Assembly: GCA_003260075.1 (NCBI GenBank)
Contig: QLIY01000081.1
Location: forward strand, 63,256 to 127,255
Length of the DNA: 64,000 nt
Direction of reading: 5' to 3'
From: Phallusia mammillata
Lineage: Eukaryota > Chordata > Ascidiacea > Phlebobranchia > Ascidiidae
This document shows, one piece after another, positions 34,641-47,250 of this stretch; within the stretch, counting starts at the first letter, position 1, and each line of letters begins with the position of its first letter. The notes below the pieces were generated by a model, which worked only from the letters and a program-made list of their open reading frames with translations, had not been told where the DNA came from and ran no database searches. Position numbers and translations under genes: made by a program.

Positions 34641-34651
34641 TACATTTAAGC
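34024..34651 (+). repeat. Direct duplication joined at G11 (34351-34361)
   Basis: Copies 34024-34350 and 34362-34651 share cattgttctgtttaacgcc and end at gtcatttgttacatttaag. The right copy lacks about 30-40 bp. This doubles the apparent TCAAGGTCA count. Confidence 0.85.
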
Positions 34652-34756
34652 ACGGGGTGTTAAAAATTAGCAGTGTGGTGCGTTTTAGGTGAAATTTAAG
34701 GTTTAAAATTGCAGTAGGTGACCGGTAACGTTTTTGCAAGGCCTGTATTTACACAT

Positions 34757-36384
34757 ACCATGCGTAATCGATTGCTTGAAGGATGCTATCTCGCATTCTT
34801 GTGGCTGCCTAATCCGCGAACACTATCCGGCTATTCTGCTTAGTTATATATGGGGAGAAAACCGACTATTACTTAGGAATTTGCCTGCTGTGCATGTTAG
34901 TTACGTTATCAGGTTGTGAATTGCACAAAGCACATATGCACAAGTCTTATGCATGTTTACCGAGGTATTTCCTCACAGGACCCAAACCCGAAGTCAAAGA
35001 ATAAAAAGTCGAACAATAAACTGATAAAGTGTAACACGGATTCTATCTTCACACGTTGGGAAATGTTTATTTCCAGGTTCAAATCAGTTGACAATCTTAT
35101 AACGAACAAATTTATTTCGCTAAAAAGCATCTTTAGTGTCCATACAGGGCAATAATAGGGATTAAAATTAGAACAGGCTAATAGTTCCTTCACAAACAAG
35201 ATTATTTATTCTAGATTATATTGAAAATAAACTGCACAATGCTTGATTAAAAAACAGTTTCAAACGGGCAATGAAATCAGTGCAAGATTGTCGGTGCAAA
35301 ACACAAACAAAATAATAAAGTTTGCAAAAAGGTTCTTCTCTCCCTTTTCGGGCCGAAATTTTTACCAACATGATGACATCAACATTCTCCACTTCAGGAT
35401 TCCCCGAGTCCAAACTGTTTTATTCGCAAACATTTCATAGAAAACATATTTATTAGCCGGAAAACACACGAGCTACCGAGAAATGTTTCTTTTCCGGCCG
35501 CGTTTCAAGAAAAAAGCATCATTGTGTCGAACAACAGGAGTTACATTGAAAAGAGTTGTACTGCTGACATGACACGGACAGTCACCACCAACACAAATCA
35601 CACAAAGGGGGGGGGGAAAGCATCATTGTGTCGAACAACAGGAGTTATACATTGAAATGAGTTATACTGCTGACATGACACGGACAGTCACCACCAACAC
35701 AAATCACACAAAAAGTGTCCATTACATGAACGAGTTGTTGTCAGACGGTGAGAAGAAATACACCTTTGGCACACGACGGTGAATGCCCAACATGTCGCGT
35801 ATGGCTGGCCCCGCGGCTAAAGAGGTTCCAGGGGGGGGGGCACCGTGCGTAATCGATTGCTTAAAGGATGTTATCTCGCATTCCTATGGCTGCCTAATCC
35901 GCGAACACTATCCGGCTATGCTGCTTAGTTAAAGATGGGGAGAAAAACGACTATTACTTAGGAATTTGCCTGCTGTGTACGTTAGTTACGTTATCAGGTT
36001 GTAAATTGCATAAAGCACATATGCACAAGTCTTATGTATGTCTACCAAGGTATTTCCTCACAGGACACAAACCCGAAGTCAAAAAATAAAAAGTCGAACA
36101 ATAAACTGATAAAGTGTAACACGAATTTTTATCTTCACAAGTTATGAAATGTTTATTTCCAGGTTAAAATCAGCGGACAATTTTACCAAAAACAAATATG
36201 TTTCGTTAAAATAAATCATCTTCAGTGTCTATAAACGGCAATAAAAGGGATTAAAATTAAAAAAGGCTACTAGTTCCTTTACAAACACGATTCTTGATTT
36301 TATATTATATTGAAATTAAACCAGTCGACTGCACAATGCTTGAAAAAAAAAACAGTTTCAAACGAGCCTTGAAATCAGTGCAAG
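34757..36384 (+). repeat. Interleaved duplication: 34757-35286 copied at 35843-36384
   Basis: The block starting tgcgtaatcgattgctt recurs after G10 at 35831-35840 and stops at G10 at 36384-36393, both times ending gaaatcagtgcaag. Between the copies lies unique sequence with its own smaller G10 duplication. The second copy looks like a complete contig bounded by two gaps. Confidence 0.85.
35513..35711 (+). repeat. Direct duplication joined at G10 (35607-35616)
   Basis: aaagcatcattgtgtcgaac starts both copies and caacacaaatcacacaaa ends both, with few differences. Confidence 0.87.
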
Positions 36385-36393
36385 GGGGGGGGG

Positions 36394-36665
36394 CACAATT
36401 TGAAGCGAGCTTGATTAGATTTAGGTCCAATGTGCCAAGGTCGCAAGCGAAATAATGATTGACTTGATGAAACAATACTTTTTATATTGCTAAGATGTAG
36501 AAATACGTTTTCAAAAAGCAAAAAGGGGGGGGGGAACAATTTGAAGCGAGCTTTATTAGATTTAGGGCCAATGTGCCAAGGTCGCAAACGAAATAATGAT
36601 TGACTTGATAAAACAACACTTTTTATATTGCTAAGATGTAGAAATACGTTTTCAAAAAGCAAAAA
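36394..36665 (+). repeat. Direct duplication joined at G10 (36525-36534)
   Basis: Copies 36394-36524 and 36535-36665 both run from caatttgaagcgagctt to gttttcaaaaagcaaaaa with a handful of substitutions. Confidence 0.87.
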
Positions 36666-37539
36666 CCGTAAGCTTGGACAACGTTATTTTTCTGGAAACA
36701 ACACAAGTTTTAATGTAAAAGCATTAAACCAAACTTTCTGCAGCTTAAAATAATATTTAGTTGCTAAACAAAACCAACTGCTCTCGACTGTACGTACAAA
36801 GCCTCGTACATTTTGGGGTAAAGATGTTTCCAATTTCAGGAGATTAACGTTGCAATCGTTTTCCATAGTCGGGTTAATTTCAAAATATTTACCAGAAAAA
36901 TCATTTCAGGCAAAAACTCCTACGAACCACAAAATTCATCCAACAAACCACAACAAGTATCCTAACCGGTTTGAGGTTAAACTTCACCGACCGCGCGTAA
37001 TAATCTCATACAAGACGAGTTGTTACGATCCACAACTTTGCAAACACTGTGTTGAGCTTTAGTCCATAAAATACAAGTTTCAATACAATATATGGATAGG
37101 ATTGTTACAACACGTTAAATATTTTTTACAACTACTATTTATTTATTCCTTGCATGCATAAGCCACAAAAAATTGTCTGATGGTCAGTTGTAAATAACAA
37201 AATCATTTAAAACAGCTTCGTTTTGCCAATTGAAATTTATACCAGAACAGTATTTGATGTACTGTGTGTGTTATAAGCAATAACTTGTCGTCGAGTTTAG
37301 GTAAAGAAGGGATGGGTACTTGGAGCTTTAAGATTACAGCGCACAAGAAGGTCAACCATTTTAACAGTTTATGTCCTTTGTGACAATTTATCTGTGCCCT
37401 AGCCCTGTCTATTTGAGAAATAAAAACACATTGACCCGAACAGACACATATGTACAGTATTAGTTTAATTAACTAGTTTTGGGCCAGACAAACTGGTTCG
37501 CATTTGTTTTGGTTTTAAACTATTGATCACAATAGTTTA

Positions 37540-37665
37540 ACCTGCAAGAGGCTTTAATTCAAACCATGGGCAGCCGACAAAGCATTCCCATACAGCAAGT
37601 TACTAGCAGTGGGATTCGAACCCGCCAACTTTGAAACACTGGACCGTATAGTGCTGGTAACAGAA
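37540..37665 (-). mobile_element. tRNA-derived SINE copy
   Basis: On the minus strand a B-box-like gggttcgaatcccactgc follows a tRNA-like 5' part. It then has a tail with tatgggaatgc and gcctcttgcaggtt, resembling the tail order of the SINE copies at 57330-57410 and 59910-59997. No acceptor stem pairing is preserved, so it is not a functional tRNA. Confidence 0.6.
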
Positions 37666-37805
37666 TCATTTTCAAACCACTCGCAGTTACTACATGGTTC
37701 GTTGTTTCACAATTGCAAAGACGCCGCACATTTTAGCTGGTAATGAAGGTTTATGGTGAGAGCTTAATGCTCAAACTATTTAACTAAGATGAAAACAACA
37801 CCTTG

Positions 37806-38065
37806 CTTGATGACATACCGTATTTTTCATGTCCCAACAGCATACGGACGTTTTATGAGGGGGTCTATAACCAGCTTTAACTTTTATTCAAATACTTTGG
37901 GAATCGAATTCTTCGGATTGTGTATTCTAAGGGGGGGGGGTTTGATGACATACCGTATTTTCCATACCCCAACAGAATACGAACATTTTATGAGGGGGTC
38001 TATAACCGGCTTTAACGTTTATTCAAATACTTTGGGAATCGAATTCTTCGGATTGTGTATTCTAA
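37806..38065 (+). repeat. Direct duplication joined at G10 (37931-37940)
   Basis: ttgatgacataccgtatttt starts both copies and ttcggattgtgtattctaa ends both. An open frame spans both copies, but it is only a product of the junction. Confidence 0.87.
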
Positions 38066-38717
38066 ATTGCTCATTTCTACTTACAGTCGTACATTATGCT
38101 ATATTGCAAAAGCATACCCTTGCAAGATGAAATAAAAATCTGAAACTTTTTAAACTCACCTTTAATTGAAACGGAACAACAGAGTGTCGTCTGGTGACTT
38201 GAAAACAACCGGGTTTAACCTTTAGATGAAACTTGCTGCCGTTTAACATCGGGTCATCAGATAATCTGGAGATAATTGTGGGTCAATTCCATCGCAATCT
38301 GACAGCAAAACAATGGTGGATTTATTACAAGGCCAGGTTTTGTCACAAAGCAACATTTGGTGATGATGATTCGTTTACCGGGGCTAAATTGGGACACAGC
38401 AGAAAACATGCAAAGTCACTGCTTAACTTCAGGATTTAAAATCACACTGGCAGGATACCCAAAAATTATTCGGTAAAACGTAGGAGCCAGCAAATAGGGT
38501 GGAACTTTAGCGCCATAAAACCGAGGCTAGACAGGTTTTGAACCACCAACTTCTCGAGGATGAGAATTTTATCTACTATTAATTCTGCTGAAATATGCTG
38601 GAGTGTTTTCATGCGTTGCATAGTTACTTTAACCTACATCAAAAGTCGGTCTTAAAAGATGAGCGCATTCTGGAGTTATTGTGACATAGGTGCACACTTT
38701 AAGGTTTTAAAAATCCT

Positions 38718-38866
38718 AACTAGAAACAAACAATCCAGTGTATTAGCGTAAAACTTAACGTTTCGACATCAACTTGTGTCAATCTCAAAACAATTCATCT
38801 CAGAAAGACACATGTTGATGTCAAACGTTATGTTTTACACAAATATACTGGTTTGTTTCTGGTTGT
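38718..38866. mobile_element. Fold-back element, arms about 60 bp
   Basis: Arms 38718-38780 and 38807-38866 are imperfect reverse complements: gaaacaaacaatccagtg against tatactggtttgtttc, and aacgtttcgacatcaac against gttgatgtcaaacgtt. The cgtttcgac core resembles the inner edge of the 22431-23007 inverted repeat, so the two may be related. No open frame was seen. Confidence 0.65.
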
Positions 38867-39317
38867 TGGGACATATTTGTGCACTTTAAAAATTAGCAGT
38901 AAAAGACGAAAATTAAAGCGAAAGGCGAGCGGCTGTGGGAGAAAACAATAGCTTTGTGCGGAGGAAACGCAAGTGGATAAGCAGCAATTAGTTGATCACT
39001 GTAAACACATCCACATGGATTAAGGTTGGCTTAATGGTAACCACATGAAGAAATTTAAGTAATACGAACATCGGATGTTGGTTTCTCAGAGTTGGCCCAC
39101 AGGCAAACCGAAATTATTAAGCACCACATCTAACCTGTTTGTCAGTGCTGGCTCCACCCATCCAACCTGGTACCACCTTCTCTCAAACAACAACAAAAAC
39201 ATTGAAAAGCCGCGCTGAGCCGAGCTTTAGAAGCGCATACGTGACCTAAGGACGATAAAACCGTCAACAAATCAACAATCTACCAGTATATGGTGTCACT
39301 CCGAACCTTCTGCTGGG

Positions 39318-39463
39318 TGTTATAAGTTTTGTGGTAGCACAAATCTCGTTCCAATCGGTTCAACCAAGCTTCCCTTTACTTGATCTTGAATTCGTGGTAC
39401 TAAATCCACCTGGGCGTTTTCTCGTTCATGTTGAAACTGCGAAAGAAACCTTTGTTGGAATTT

Positions 39464-39538
<75 letters not shown>

Positions 39539-39695
39539 TGCTGGGTGTTATAAGTTTTGTGGTATCACAACTCTCGTTCCAATCGGTTCAACCAAGCTTC
39601 CCTTTACTTGATTTTGAATTCGTGGTACTAATTCCACCTGGGCGGGTTCTCGTTCATGTTGAAACTGCGAAAGAAACCTTTGTTGGAATTTTTGG
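39318..39695 (+). repeat. Direct duplication joined by a 72-base G run (39466-39537)
   Basis: gctgggtgttataagttttg starts both copies and gttggaatttttgg ends both. The junction is an uninterrupted run of 72 G, two of which belong to the left copy, leaving about 70. It has the same A-G-A' structure as the G10 cases but with a longer filler. Confidence 0.9.
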
Positions 39696-42600
39696 AACGT
39701 ATTTTACCTACTCTTAAGTAGGGATTTTAAAGTAGAATAACTGGGTATTCTAGAACAACTGTTTCGAATCTAAAACATCGAATCCAAGTCTCATACCATT
39801 TTGAATGTGCAATCATTATTTTGACAATGAAAGCAAACACTATAAAACATATATTTTTATACTTTGGACACTCCTTACGAAGGTTTGAAATTTTTTATGG
39901 TAAACTCAACTATTCGCGGGATGAAAACTTCAGTTGGGCAGTTGGGCATCTATAAATGAACATATTTAGAAATATATATATATATATATGTATTGGCTGA
40001 TGCTTGGCTTATGTACATATTATTGTTTGTTTATATTTATCATCAGTGGATAGGCGACGCCTAAGTTCGTTATGCTCCCGAGCTGTCTTGTTGTAACTGC
40101 GTTGAAACATCTTTTGTTTGGTATTTTTCGATTGTTTTGATATAGGCTTACATGTTCACTATTGAACTTAAATTCTGATCCAAGTTTAAGCGCCTTTGAC
40201 TGCTGTGAGACTATTGTTAAATGTATTACAGTATAGATAAGGTTGGAATGTTGGAAAATGTCTGTTCAAGTAATTATCATAAAAAAAACTGTAACGCACT
40301 TAACAACAGTTGTATGTCGCACAATATGTTTCAAAGCAGTCTGGTACAAATGAATTGGCTGTTTATAGAGAATTTAACAAAATTGGTTGTCTCCTGTACA
40401 ACAGATCGCGACTAAAGCAGAAAAATGAACAATAAGAAATAGGTACCAATTATTTTGTACGTTGCATTAACCGAAGTTGAAGCAATGTCACCTTTTATCA
40501 ACAAAATATCACTGGGGTCGAGGGCTTTGTGACTTGTCGAGCAGCTGGTGTTCAAAACAAAATGTTGTTTATGGTGCATTGCATCGCGAACAACGTTCAC
40601 CGAAAATTTATTAGTATATGTTGGTATATTAAAACCACGCGAATGTACTTTTCCGTAATTTTTTCTGTAAACTTTCCGAAAGTAAAATATGACATACACC
40701 TGTTTTAAATTTTAACACCTGGATGTAACAATAAGCATTGTTGAGTCAGAAGAGCAAATCGCGCGAGGCGATTGTTTTATGGATTGACACGTCACAATGC
40801 TGCGTTTCTGGTCGAGTTCGAGCGCAAGACAAAGCTGCAAGCTGCAGACAAGTTGCACGTAATTACCACTGCTGTTGCGCAATTCTAGAACGTTACGACG
40901 CCGGTAGAACAATAAAACCACGGCTATGTTACGTCATAGAGGTGAATAAAGCACTTTAAGTTAACCGCGTCATAAATAAATAAACACGCCGCCGAACAAA
41001 GAGAGAAAAGGTAACTATGTAAAATACACATAAGCTTGTCAAACAGGCGCAAAGTGTTAAAGGTCCGTTATTTCAAACGAATAGTTAAACAGCAAAGATA
41101 TTTTACGGGGAACTTACAAAAGTGTTTACCAATATTTTATGTAATCAAATGAATTCAATTTAACTTCTACATCACCACCTATTTTACAGGAATAGTTAAA
41201 TGCATACTATGGTTGTGGTAACTACGTTTGTTCTGCACCTTTTGGGATCTAACTTGGCTGGGCTAACGATGCGTCAACACATATTGACTGCGTTTATTTT
41301 CAAAACATATTTATACTGTCTGTAGTTTTTTTTACACAACCAATTGTCGATGACTGTTATGCCTGTTTATGGAATATAGATCGCCTTTACAAATAAGATA
41401 TATAAGAACAATTTCAAAAATAGTTTTTTTTAAACAAGTTTTTCACCGCATATTCTCAAAGTTCGCATGAACAAAAAGGTTAGGTTGATTAACCAGAAAA
41501 CAAACACAAAAAAGCTACCCGAAATATCTGAAGCAAAGTATTTGGGAAAAACACGGTTCAAAGCTATAAACTGGTGGCAGTATAACAGTGAGAATAGATA
41601 ATTGTCGGTTGCTTTCGATCGGGTGAAGATTGCCAAAAACCAACTTTTGATGTTAACCAGGTCAGTATTGGGCGGCACTGTCCGTTAACAAGCCGGTAGT
41701 TATCAAGAATGCGACGTTAATTGCCCGTCTTTGTTGATAGCAATCTCCGATTCGAGTAGCTTAACTGACTGTACGACCCGGTAGAAGATGGCAGCTTGCC
41801 AAAATATGTTTCAGAATTTTGGCAAATGTGGGTGTAGCATTATTAGAACAAAAATAGCATGTTAGAACAAAAGAACAAAAAAATAGCAATTTGTCCTTTG
41901 GATTTTTGTTTGGCTTTTTAGCAAATGACATATGGACGTAAGTGGTACAACACGTTTTTACACTTATAAAATGCACACAAGGGCGTTGCTTGTTGTGCAA
42001 AAATATCCTCTAACAGTAAACAATAGCAACTGCCAAAACGCTGACTTTCTTAAACCGATATCCTGGTTTTTATGTTTTTGATCAAAATACCTAACATTTA
42101 CGAAATAAAAACGCATGTTTTTTCTCTTTAGCCAGTTTAAAAACACGGGGTACAATTCCATTGCGAGTATGTGTTAAACAATATAAACTGCTGGAATTGC
42201 AAACGACGAAAAAACAAAGCTATTTGCATCATGTTCCGCCACCGCACAAACTTATGCAACAAGCTTAAGTTAGACATGAAGATTGTGTTCAAACCGCCTA
42301 CAGTAATTTCGGTGTGACTCCCTGCAAGACATTTCAAAATAGAAAATAAAGCTTGTGGTGGCCTTATGACGAAGGCAGCTGAGGGGGCAGGCCGCGTCAG
42401 GCACAAATGGCTGCCTTAAATCGTTTCAAAATTCAATTTGCAACTTATAATAATGGCATTTGCAATTTACACTGTCTATACTAGTTTGTTTTTTTCCAAA
42501 ACTCATTATTTTACTTTGCAACTTACACATCTTGACAAACAACATTTGAATACAAGTTAAAATAACTTTTAAAGTGGAAATGCGCACAGCGGCCACATAA

Positions 42601-43531
42601 ATACCACCAATATTTACATCATGCAAATTTTGAAGGTACTTTCACACATTTTTAGCATCTTTGACCAAAAAATGAACAAAACAATTTTTCATGCCGTTTT
42701 TGTTGTCAAAGTTTAAGTGAAATATGCTTTTTCAGCGGCTGTTTTACATGTAGCTTCTGTTATGGGTGCGTCACTCAGTAAGTGTTCGTAGAAAATGTAA
42801 AACTATGTTCGTCTGCAAGGGCGACAAAAAAATCCTTTGCAACAAAATAACAGTTGATAACCCAGAGCTGGTTCGTGAACCCGCTTCACGCATGAGGTAA
42901 GTGTGTGATGCATGAAAAAACATTCAATGTTGAGTTGGGTTGATTTGTCCAGGTGCCAGATAATATTGTCAACTATTGTCAGACAGAAAGCACACTGACG
43001 CGACTGGTACGAACCTCGTGTTGCTGTTTTTGCATCCAGACACTTCAATCCAAAGTATTTTCAACATTTTGCTTGAAGGCGAACGAGATCGTCTAGAGTA
43101 GGACCGGAACAATGACCGCAGCTGAAAGGGAAAACGCTATAGTTTCTGGCGTTGTACATCACACCACATAAGCAGGCCAACCCCCGGGCCAGGTCGTCTC
43201 CGCTCAATGTATTGCCCACGGGTGACGCTTCGCACAAATAGCATAATGACGTCACAGTGCCGACGGAGAAGGGACGCGCGTAAGGGGAGCCGGATTTTTT
43301 TCGAAACAAGTCATTGTGGAGTTCCAGTTGGTGGAAATGTGGGGTTATTTTGAGATGAAATCTAGCTGGCAGCTTAGTTCTACTCGATGTTACCGCCTGA
43401 TACGAAAGTAAGATTAAACAAGTCAGTCATTTCAAAAGTAGTTGATATCACTTGGCTAACCTCAAAGGCTCCTAGCTGCTAAGACATCGACTTGTATAGT
43501 GAGTTCAACGCCAGGAATTCGATGTCATATA

Positions 43532-43770
43532 CATGGGCGCCGCCACGTAGGGGCAAGAGGGGGCACTTTAACATATTTAGCAGCAAACCTAATTAAATTG
43601 GCAGCGCGGGGATTTGTGACATCGTTCAATGCTTTAACTTTTAGGCAACTCAATTGTGAAGTACACGATTTATGGCTTCATATGATTTATGGCTATAACA
43701 AATTCTTGATGCGGTAAAGTATCAGCCAAAATTTGCCCCCTCTTGCAAAATTTTCTGCCGGCGCCCATGG
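43532..43770. mobile_element. Miniature inverted-repeat element
   Basis: The ends catgggcgccgccacgtag and the gccggcgcccatgg end form a terminal inverted repeat. Inside them ggggcaagagggggca pairs with tgccccctcttgc. The interior is AT-rich and non-coding. The superfamily is unclear because the flanking duplication is not obvious. Confidence 0.7.
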
Positions 43771-45639
43771 TTATATAACTCATATTTAATCGTTATGTGT
43801 GGAAAAAAACTTTGGACAACCTCCACAAGGGTCCATATCATCATCACAGATGCATCTTTAAGATTCAATTTAGCTTTTACAAGTCTCCTTATGTTCAACT
43901 TAACAAAGGTTACAGCAATTACGCAACTTCATTATTACTTGAGTTGCATAGAAGGTAGCGATGTTACGCAAGTGAGGTAAGTATGCGGTTCTAATTGTGA
44001 TTGACTTTACCACCCAGAACCATTCTCCCAGTCTAATTTATAGGCGCCGGCCAAGCAATGCCTTCTAGTAATAACCGAAAACGTTACAGCGTTCACAAAT
44101 CAAGTCAGCCAAGTGCGGTGTTAGAACGCAAATGTTGGACGATTGCCTACTACTTCTCAGGGCTTATTGCATTGAAGGGCGTTAATTTATTACAAGGAAT
44201 GTCAGTGGGGTCTAACTTGTATTTAGAGAATATGTTATACAGTTGTCCCAAATTTAACCCAGTTCTTCCCCATTATACTACATAGTAGATGCAAATCCAT
44301 ACAAAGGTCATTTAAAATTGGGTATTTTATTAACTTCACAGGATATGTTTCCAGAGCCTAAGTGTCTATTAACAAACCACATGCAACACAGTAAAGTCCC
44401 CCCTTAGGATGAAAATTTCTTTGGGAGGAATTCCTCCCCGGCTGGGAAGTACTGATTTCACCAATTCTGTTAGCAAGGTCAACTGAAATTAGGTTTTACT
44501 TACATCTTCTACAATCTACATAGATTACGTTTGCTTAGCATCACATACCCCATCATTACAACACTATCATTATTGTTAGTGTTGGACAAAACTAAGCATC
44601 ATATTTCACACATGTTTATGATAATTGGGCAAATTTTTTAAGTCCAGTTAAAACATGTTGCGTTTTTACGTAAATAAATTATGCAACAGGGTGCGCATGT
44701 TGCAGCTGCACGATCTTAACCACAAAAACGTCACAGTAGCCGCAGAATGCAGCTTGGTTGAGGTTTTAAATGACCTGGGTAATGTACCGGGTTACTGTAA
44801 CCCGACAATGAACGTGTCCCGTGTTTGAGTCTTAAGCGCCCAGGGAGATTATTTGCCTTTTAATGTCAGGTTTTGGTTGTTTTTATTCGTAATTTTGTCG
44901 GTTTATGACACAAAACAATGTAAGTTGGTTGCATGACAAAGACAGATGTTAGTTAATAAAAAGTTGCTGCAGAATTTTGTTAACGTTGTTTTTAGGTTTC
45001 ACAACAAAATTGGAGTCATGCTTCAGAAATTTACTTTTTGAAAGTCTCGTCCCACTTTTACAGCCAAAAGTTACCGTTCAGAATTACGTCATGAGACATA
45101 GTTACTCGATTCGGAGGCAACTTTGAAATGAATAGGACAAATGCCGAAATCAGGCAGTTACAAAATTGCCGGCTTTAACAATTTGCCGATGGGGGGTGAG
45201 AGAAAAAAGAAAAAAAGGTGGTAAGCGAGAGAGGTCAGATTCCGGGTGAAAGAAAAAGGCACAAGCGGGGTTAGTTTCTTCTTTTAGGCGAGCGACAATG
45301 GTCAGGTAGTTTATAAAGTCGTCTATGCCAAGTGATCCGGCAATTTCGGTGTTTGAAGTTTAGAGTCAATGTAATGTTTGCCGGTTGTCAGTTGAAATCT
45401 AATACGGATTCAAGCAATCCTACACGCTGAGGCGTTAGTAATAACTAAGTAGCGACTTGGGACCGGCTGAAAACATGGCACATTTAAATCCCAATGAATG
45501 CAACAGTTTCAGAATCAAATGTGGTTTCAGACCCTCTTGGCGTCTTGATGTTTTATTTTTAACCTTGCCGTAAAATTTGACGCTTGCCATAGAGTGGTTC
45601 GTCAGAGCTTTTAAAGTGGTACGCGAGTAGTTTTGTGCC

Positions 45640-45812
45640 ATACCTAACTCAAATCAGATTGGATATACTTTTGGCAATGCTAACCTAACTGTTTTTGGAA
45701 TCTCTTGTTCTACCCATTTAAAACAGGGTTTAGGTGGGACACAGCGATAAAAAATGTCGTCAGGTGGCATGCGGTCAATATAAAATTCCACTGCCTTAGA
45801 GTAAACCAGGAC
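45640..45812. repeat. Diverged copy of the 31294-31569 repeat
   Basis: It shares the order ctcttgttcta, gggtttaagtgg-like and gtcaggtg-catgcggtca with the hAT-like element at 31294-31569. Terminal repeats are not recognisable here. Confidence 0.45.
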
Positions 45813-47250
45813 AGTTTCTATTGGCTGGTTGTTCAGCCAATCAGCGTTTGGTTTTGACAGTCGATGTCGAGATTGTGGCGACAAGACATAGAATCAGGGC
45901 CGGAAGCGGTTAGGCGCAAAAAACTGACTCGGCCGCAGCTCGGGGCCATGAAATGAAAGGGTAAGAATAAGAATGTGGAGGTTAATGCCGCCGGCAAGCG
46001 GAAATAACTTTTACTTGGCGCGGGGATCGATCAGTGCGTTATCTTCGGCAGAGAAGAGCAGTAGCAAGTCTTAAGAGAAAATGATAGGGCTCGAAATGAA
46101 TAATGGGGAACGAATCGGTAACAATGGGAAAGTGTAAGTGTGAAAATAAACAAACCGCTGAGTGTTAAGATAACAAATGAGCGAATTGCAGTGTACGGTA
46201 GATAAACAGCGGTCTGCTCCGGTTTTAAATGTCACCAACTCTTACGTAAACCAAGTCAGAACAGCGTTGTTAGTGAACAAATAAGCCAAGTTAGAATAGT
46301 TCATTAACAAGTGGTGGAAATGCAAAATATTTGTTATTGTTCACGCCTGTGTGACGAATAACACATGATCTCATTTAACTAAACCGGAATAATGTAGGTT
46401 TCTCAAAGTGACTCTAATACCTGCAAAAAATTTAAAATGCAAACCATTCAAATAAAATCGAAAATGAATAGTTTTTTGGTTAATTTGCTGAAGTAGAAAC
46501 ACTTCTATGTTTCCACGTTAATCAAACAATCAAGTTTTTATGTGAATCTTGTAGAATCCAATAAAATTATAATTACGTTTACTAAAACGGTCAAACGTTG
46601 CAACAAAAACCAGTTGCAGTTTAGTTAAATCAAATTTCTAGGTCAGGTTTAGTTCGGCGGAAGCAATTCCTCAACCCCGCAGTCAGCGTCCAGGGCATGG
46701 GGCGTGGTTAGTCGTCGGCATACTTCGCGGAACACCGGTGTCTCGTAGAACAGGGCAGAGAGAGAAATCAGCGCTCAATGCACAGCGGTTCGCCTTGTCG
46801 GCGTCGTATGCAGTGCCGGAGTTGTAAATCAGTCCGGGCATTACGGGTAGGGTTGAGAGTTCAGATCGATTGAAATGGGCTTGTTTAGGGCTTGAATTAA
46901 CACTCCACTGCAGTTGTGCCTTAATTTAACCAACTTTCAGGGCCTATTTCAGGCATTGCTTTAAATAATTCTAGTTCTAGCCGGGTTTCAGGTCCGCTTA
47001 CAATCATGTGCAGGGCTCGTGTGATAACCTGGTGTTGTTTTGTTACAGTGTCTGTTTTAAAAGGCAAAATGTATTTTGTTAATTCTCCTTTGTTGATAGG
47101 TAAAATCTTAACCATACTGAGGGGCTTTTCAAAATAGCTTTGTTTTTTACCTTACCGTTTCGTCTTTGTTATAGGTTTAAGTAGCAGAGAAGAAATCTAT
47201 ATCATGTTTTGTTAACAATATTTATAAAAGTCCAAGAAAGAAGCAACAAA

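Larger units (their letters stand above)
26094..47250. other. Gene-free 21-kb region with duplicated blocks and repeats
   Basis: Between the receptor 5' exon and LARP6 I find no exon-like series on either strand; open frames are short, unspliced and AT-rich. The region should contain the receptor promoter above 26093. It holds most of the G-run duplications, SINE-like, fold-back and hAT-type relics and a TCAAGGTCA cluster, listed separately. Single small genes or non-coding RNAs cannot be excluded. Confidence 0.6.

Noticed and set aside
37789-38130. 113-codon open frame with internal repetition
   Set aside because: The repetition comes from the A-G10-A' duplication at 37806-38065, and the frame has no protein-like features.
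39331-39717. Open frame of 128 codons with a poly-Gly centre
   Set aside because: The poly-Gly is the translation of the 72-G filler, and the two halves are the duplicated flanks. It is an artefact of the junction.
43061-43309. Cys-rich open frame on the minus strand in a GC-richer patch
   Set aside because: It looks exon-like at first, but there is no ATG in frame, no paired splice sites and no family match I recognise. The patch contains CRE-like motifs and may be regulatory instead.
46690-46860. Minus-strand stretch with a PGLIYNSG and YDADK-like peptide recalling secreted metalloprotease segments
   Set aside because: The resemblance is short, a stop follows soon, and no neighbouring exons of such a gene were found. 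It may be chance or an old pseudogene scrap.
26094-47250. CRISPR-like or satellite arrays in the repeated region
   Set aside because: The repeats are paired blocks joined by G runs or dispersed transposons; there is no regular repeat-spacer array, and the DNA is clearly eukaryotic.
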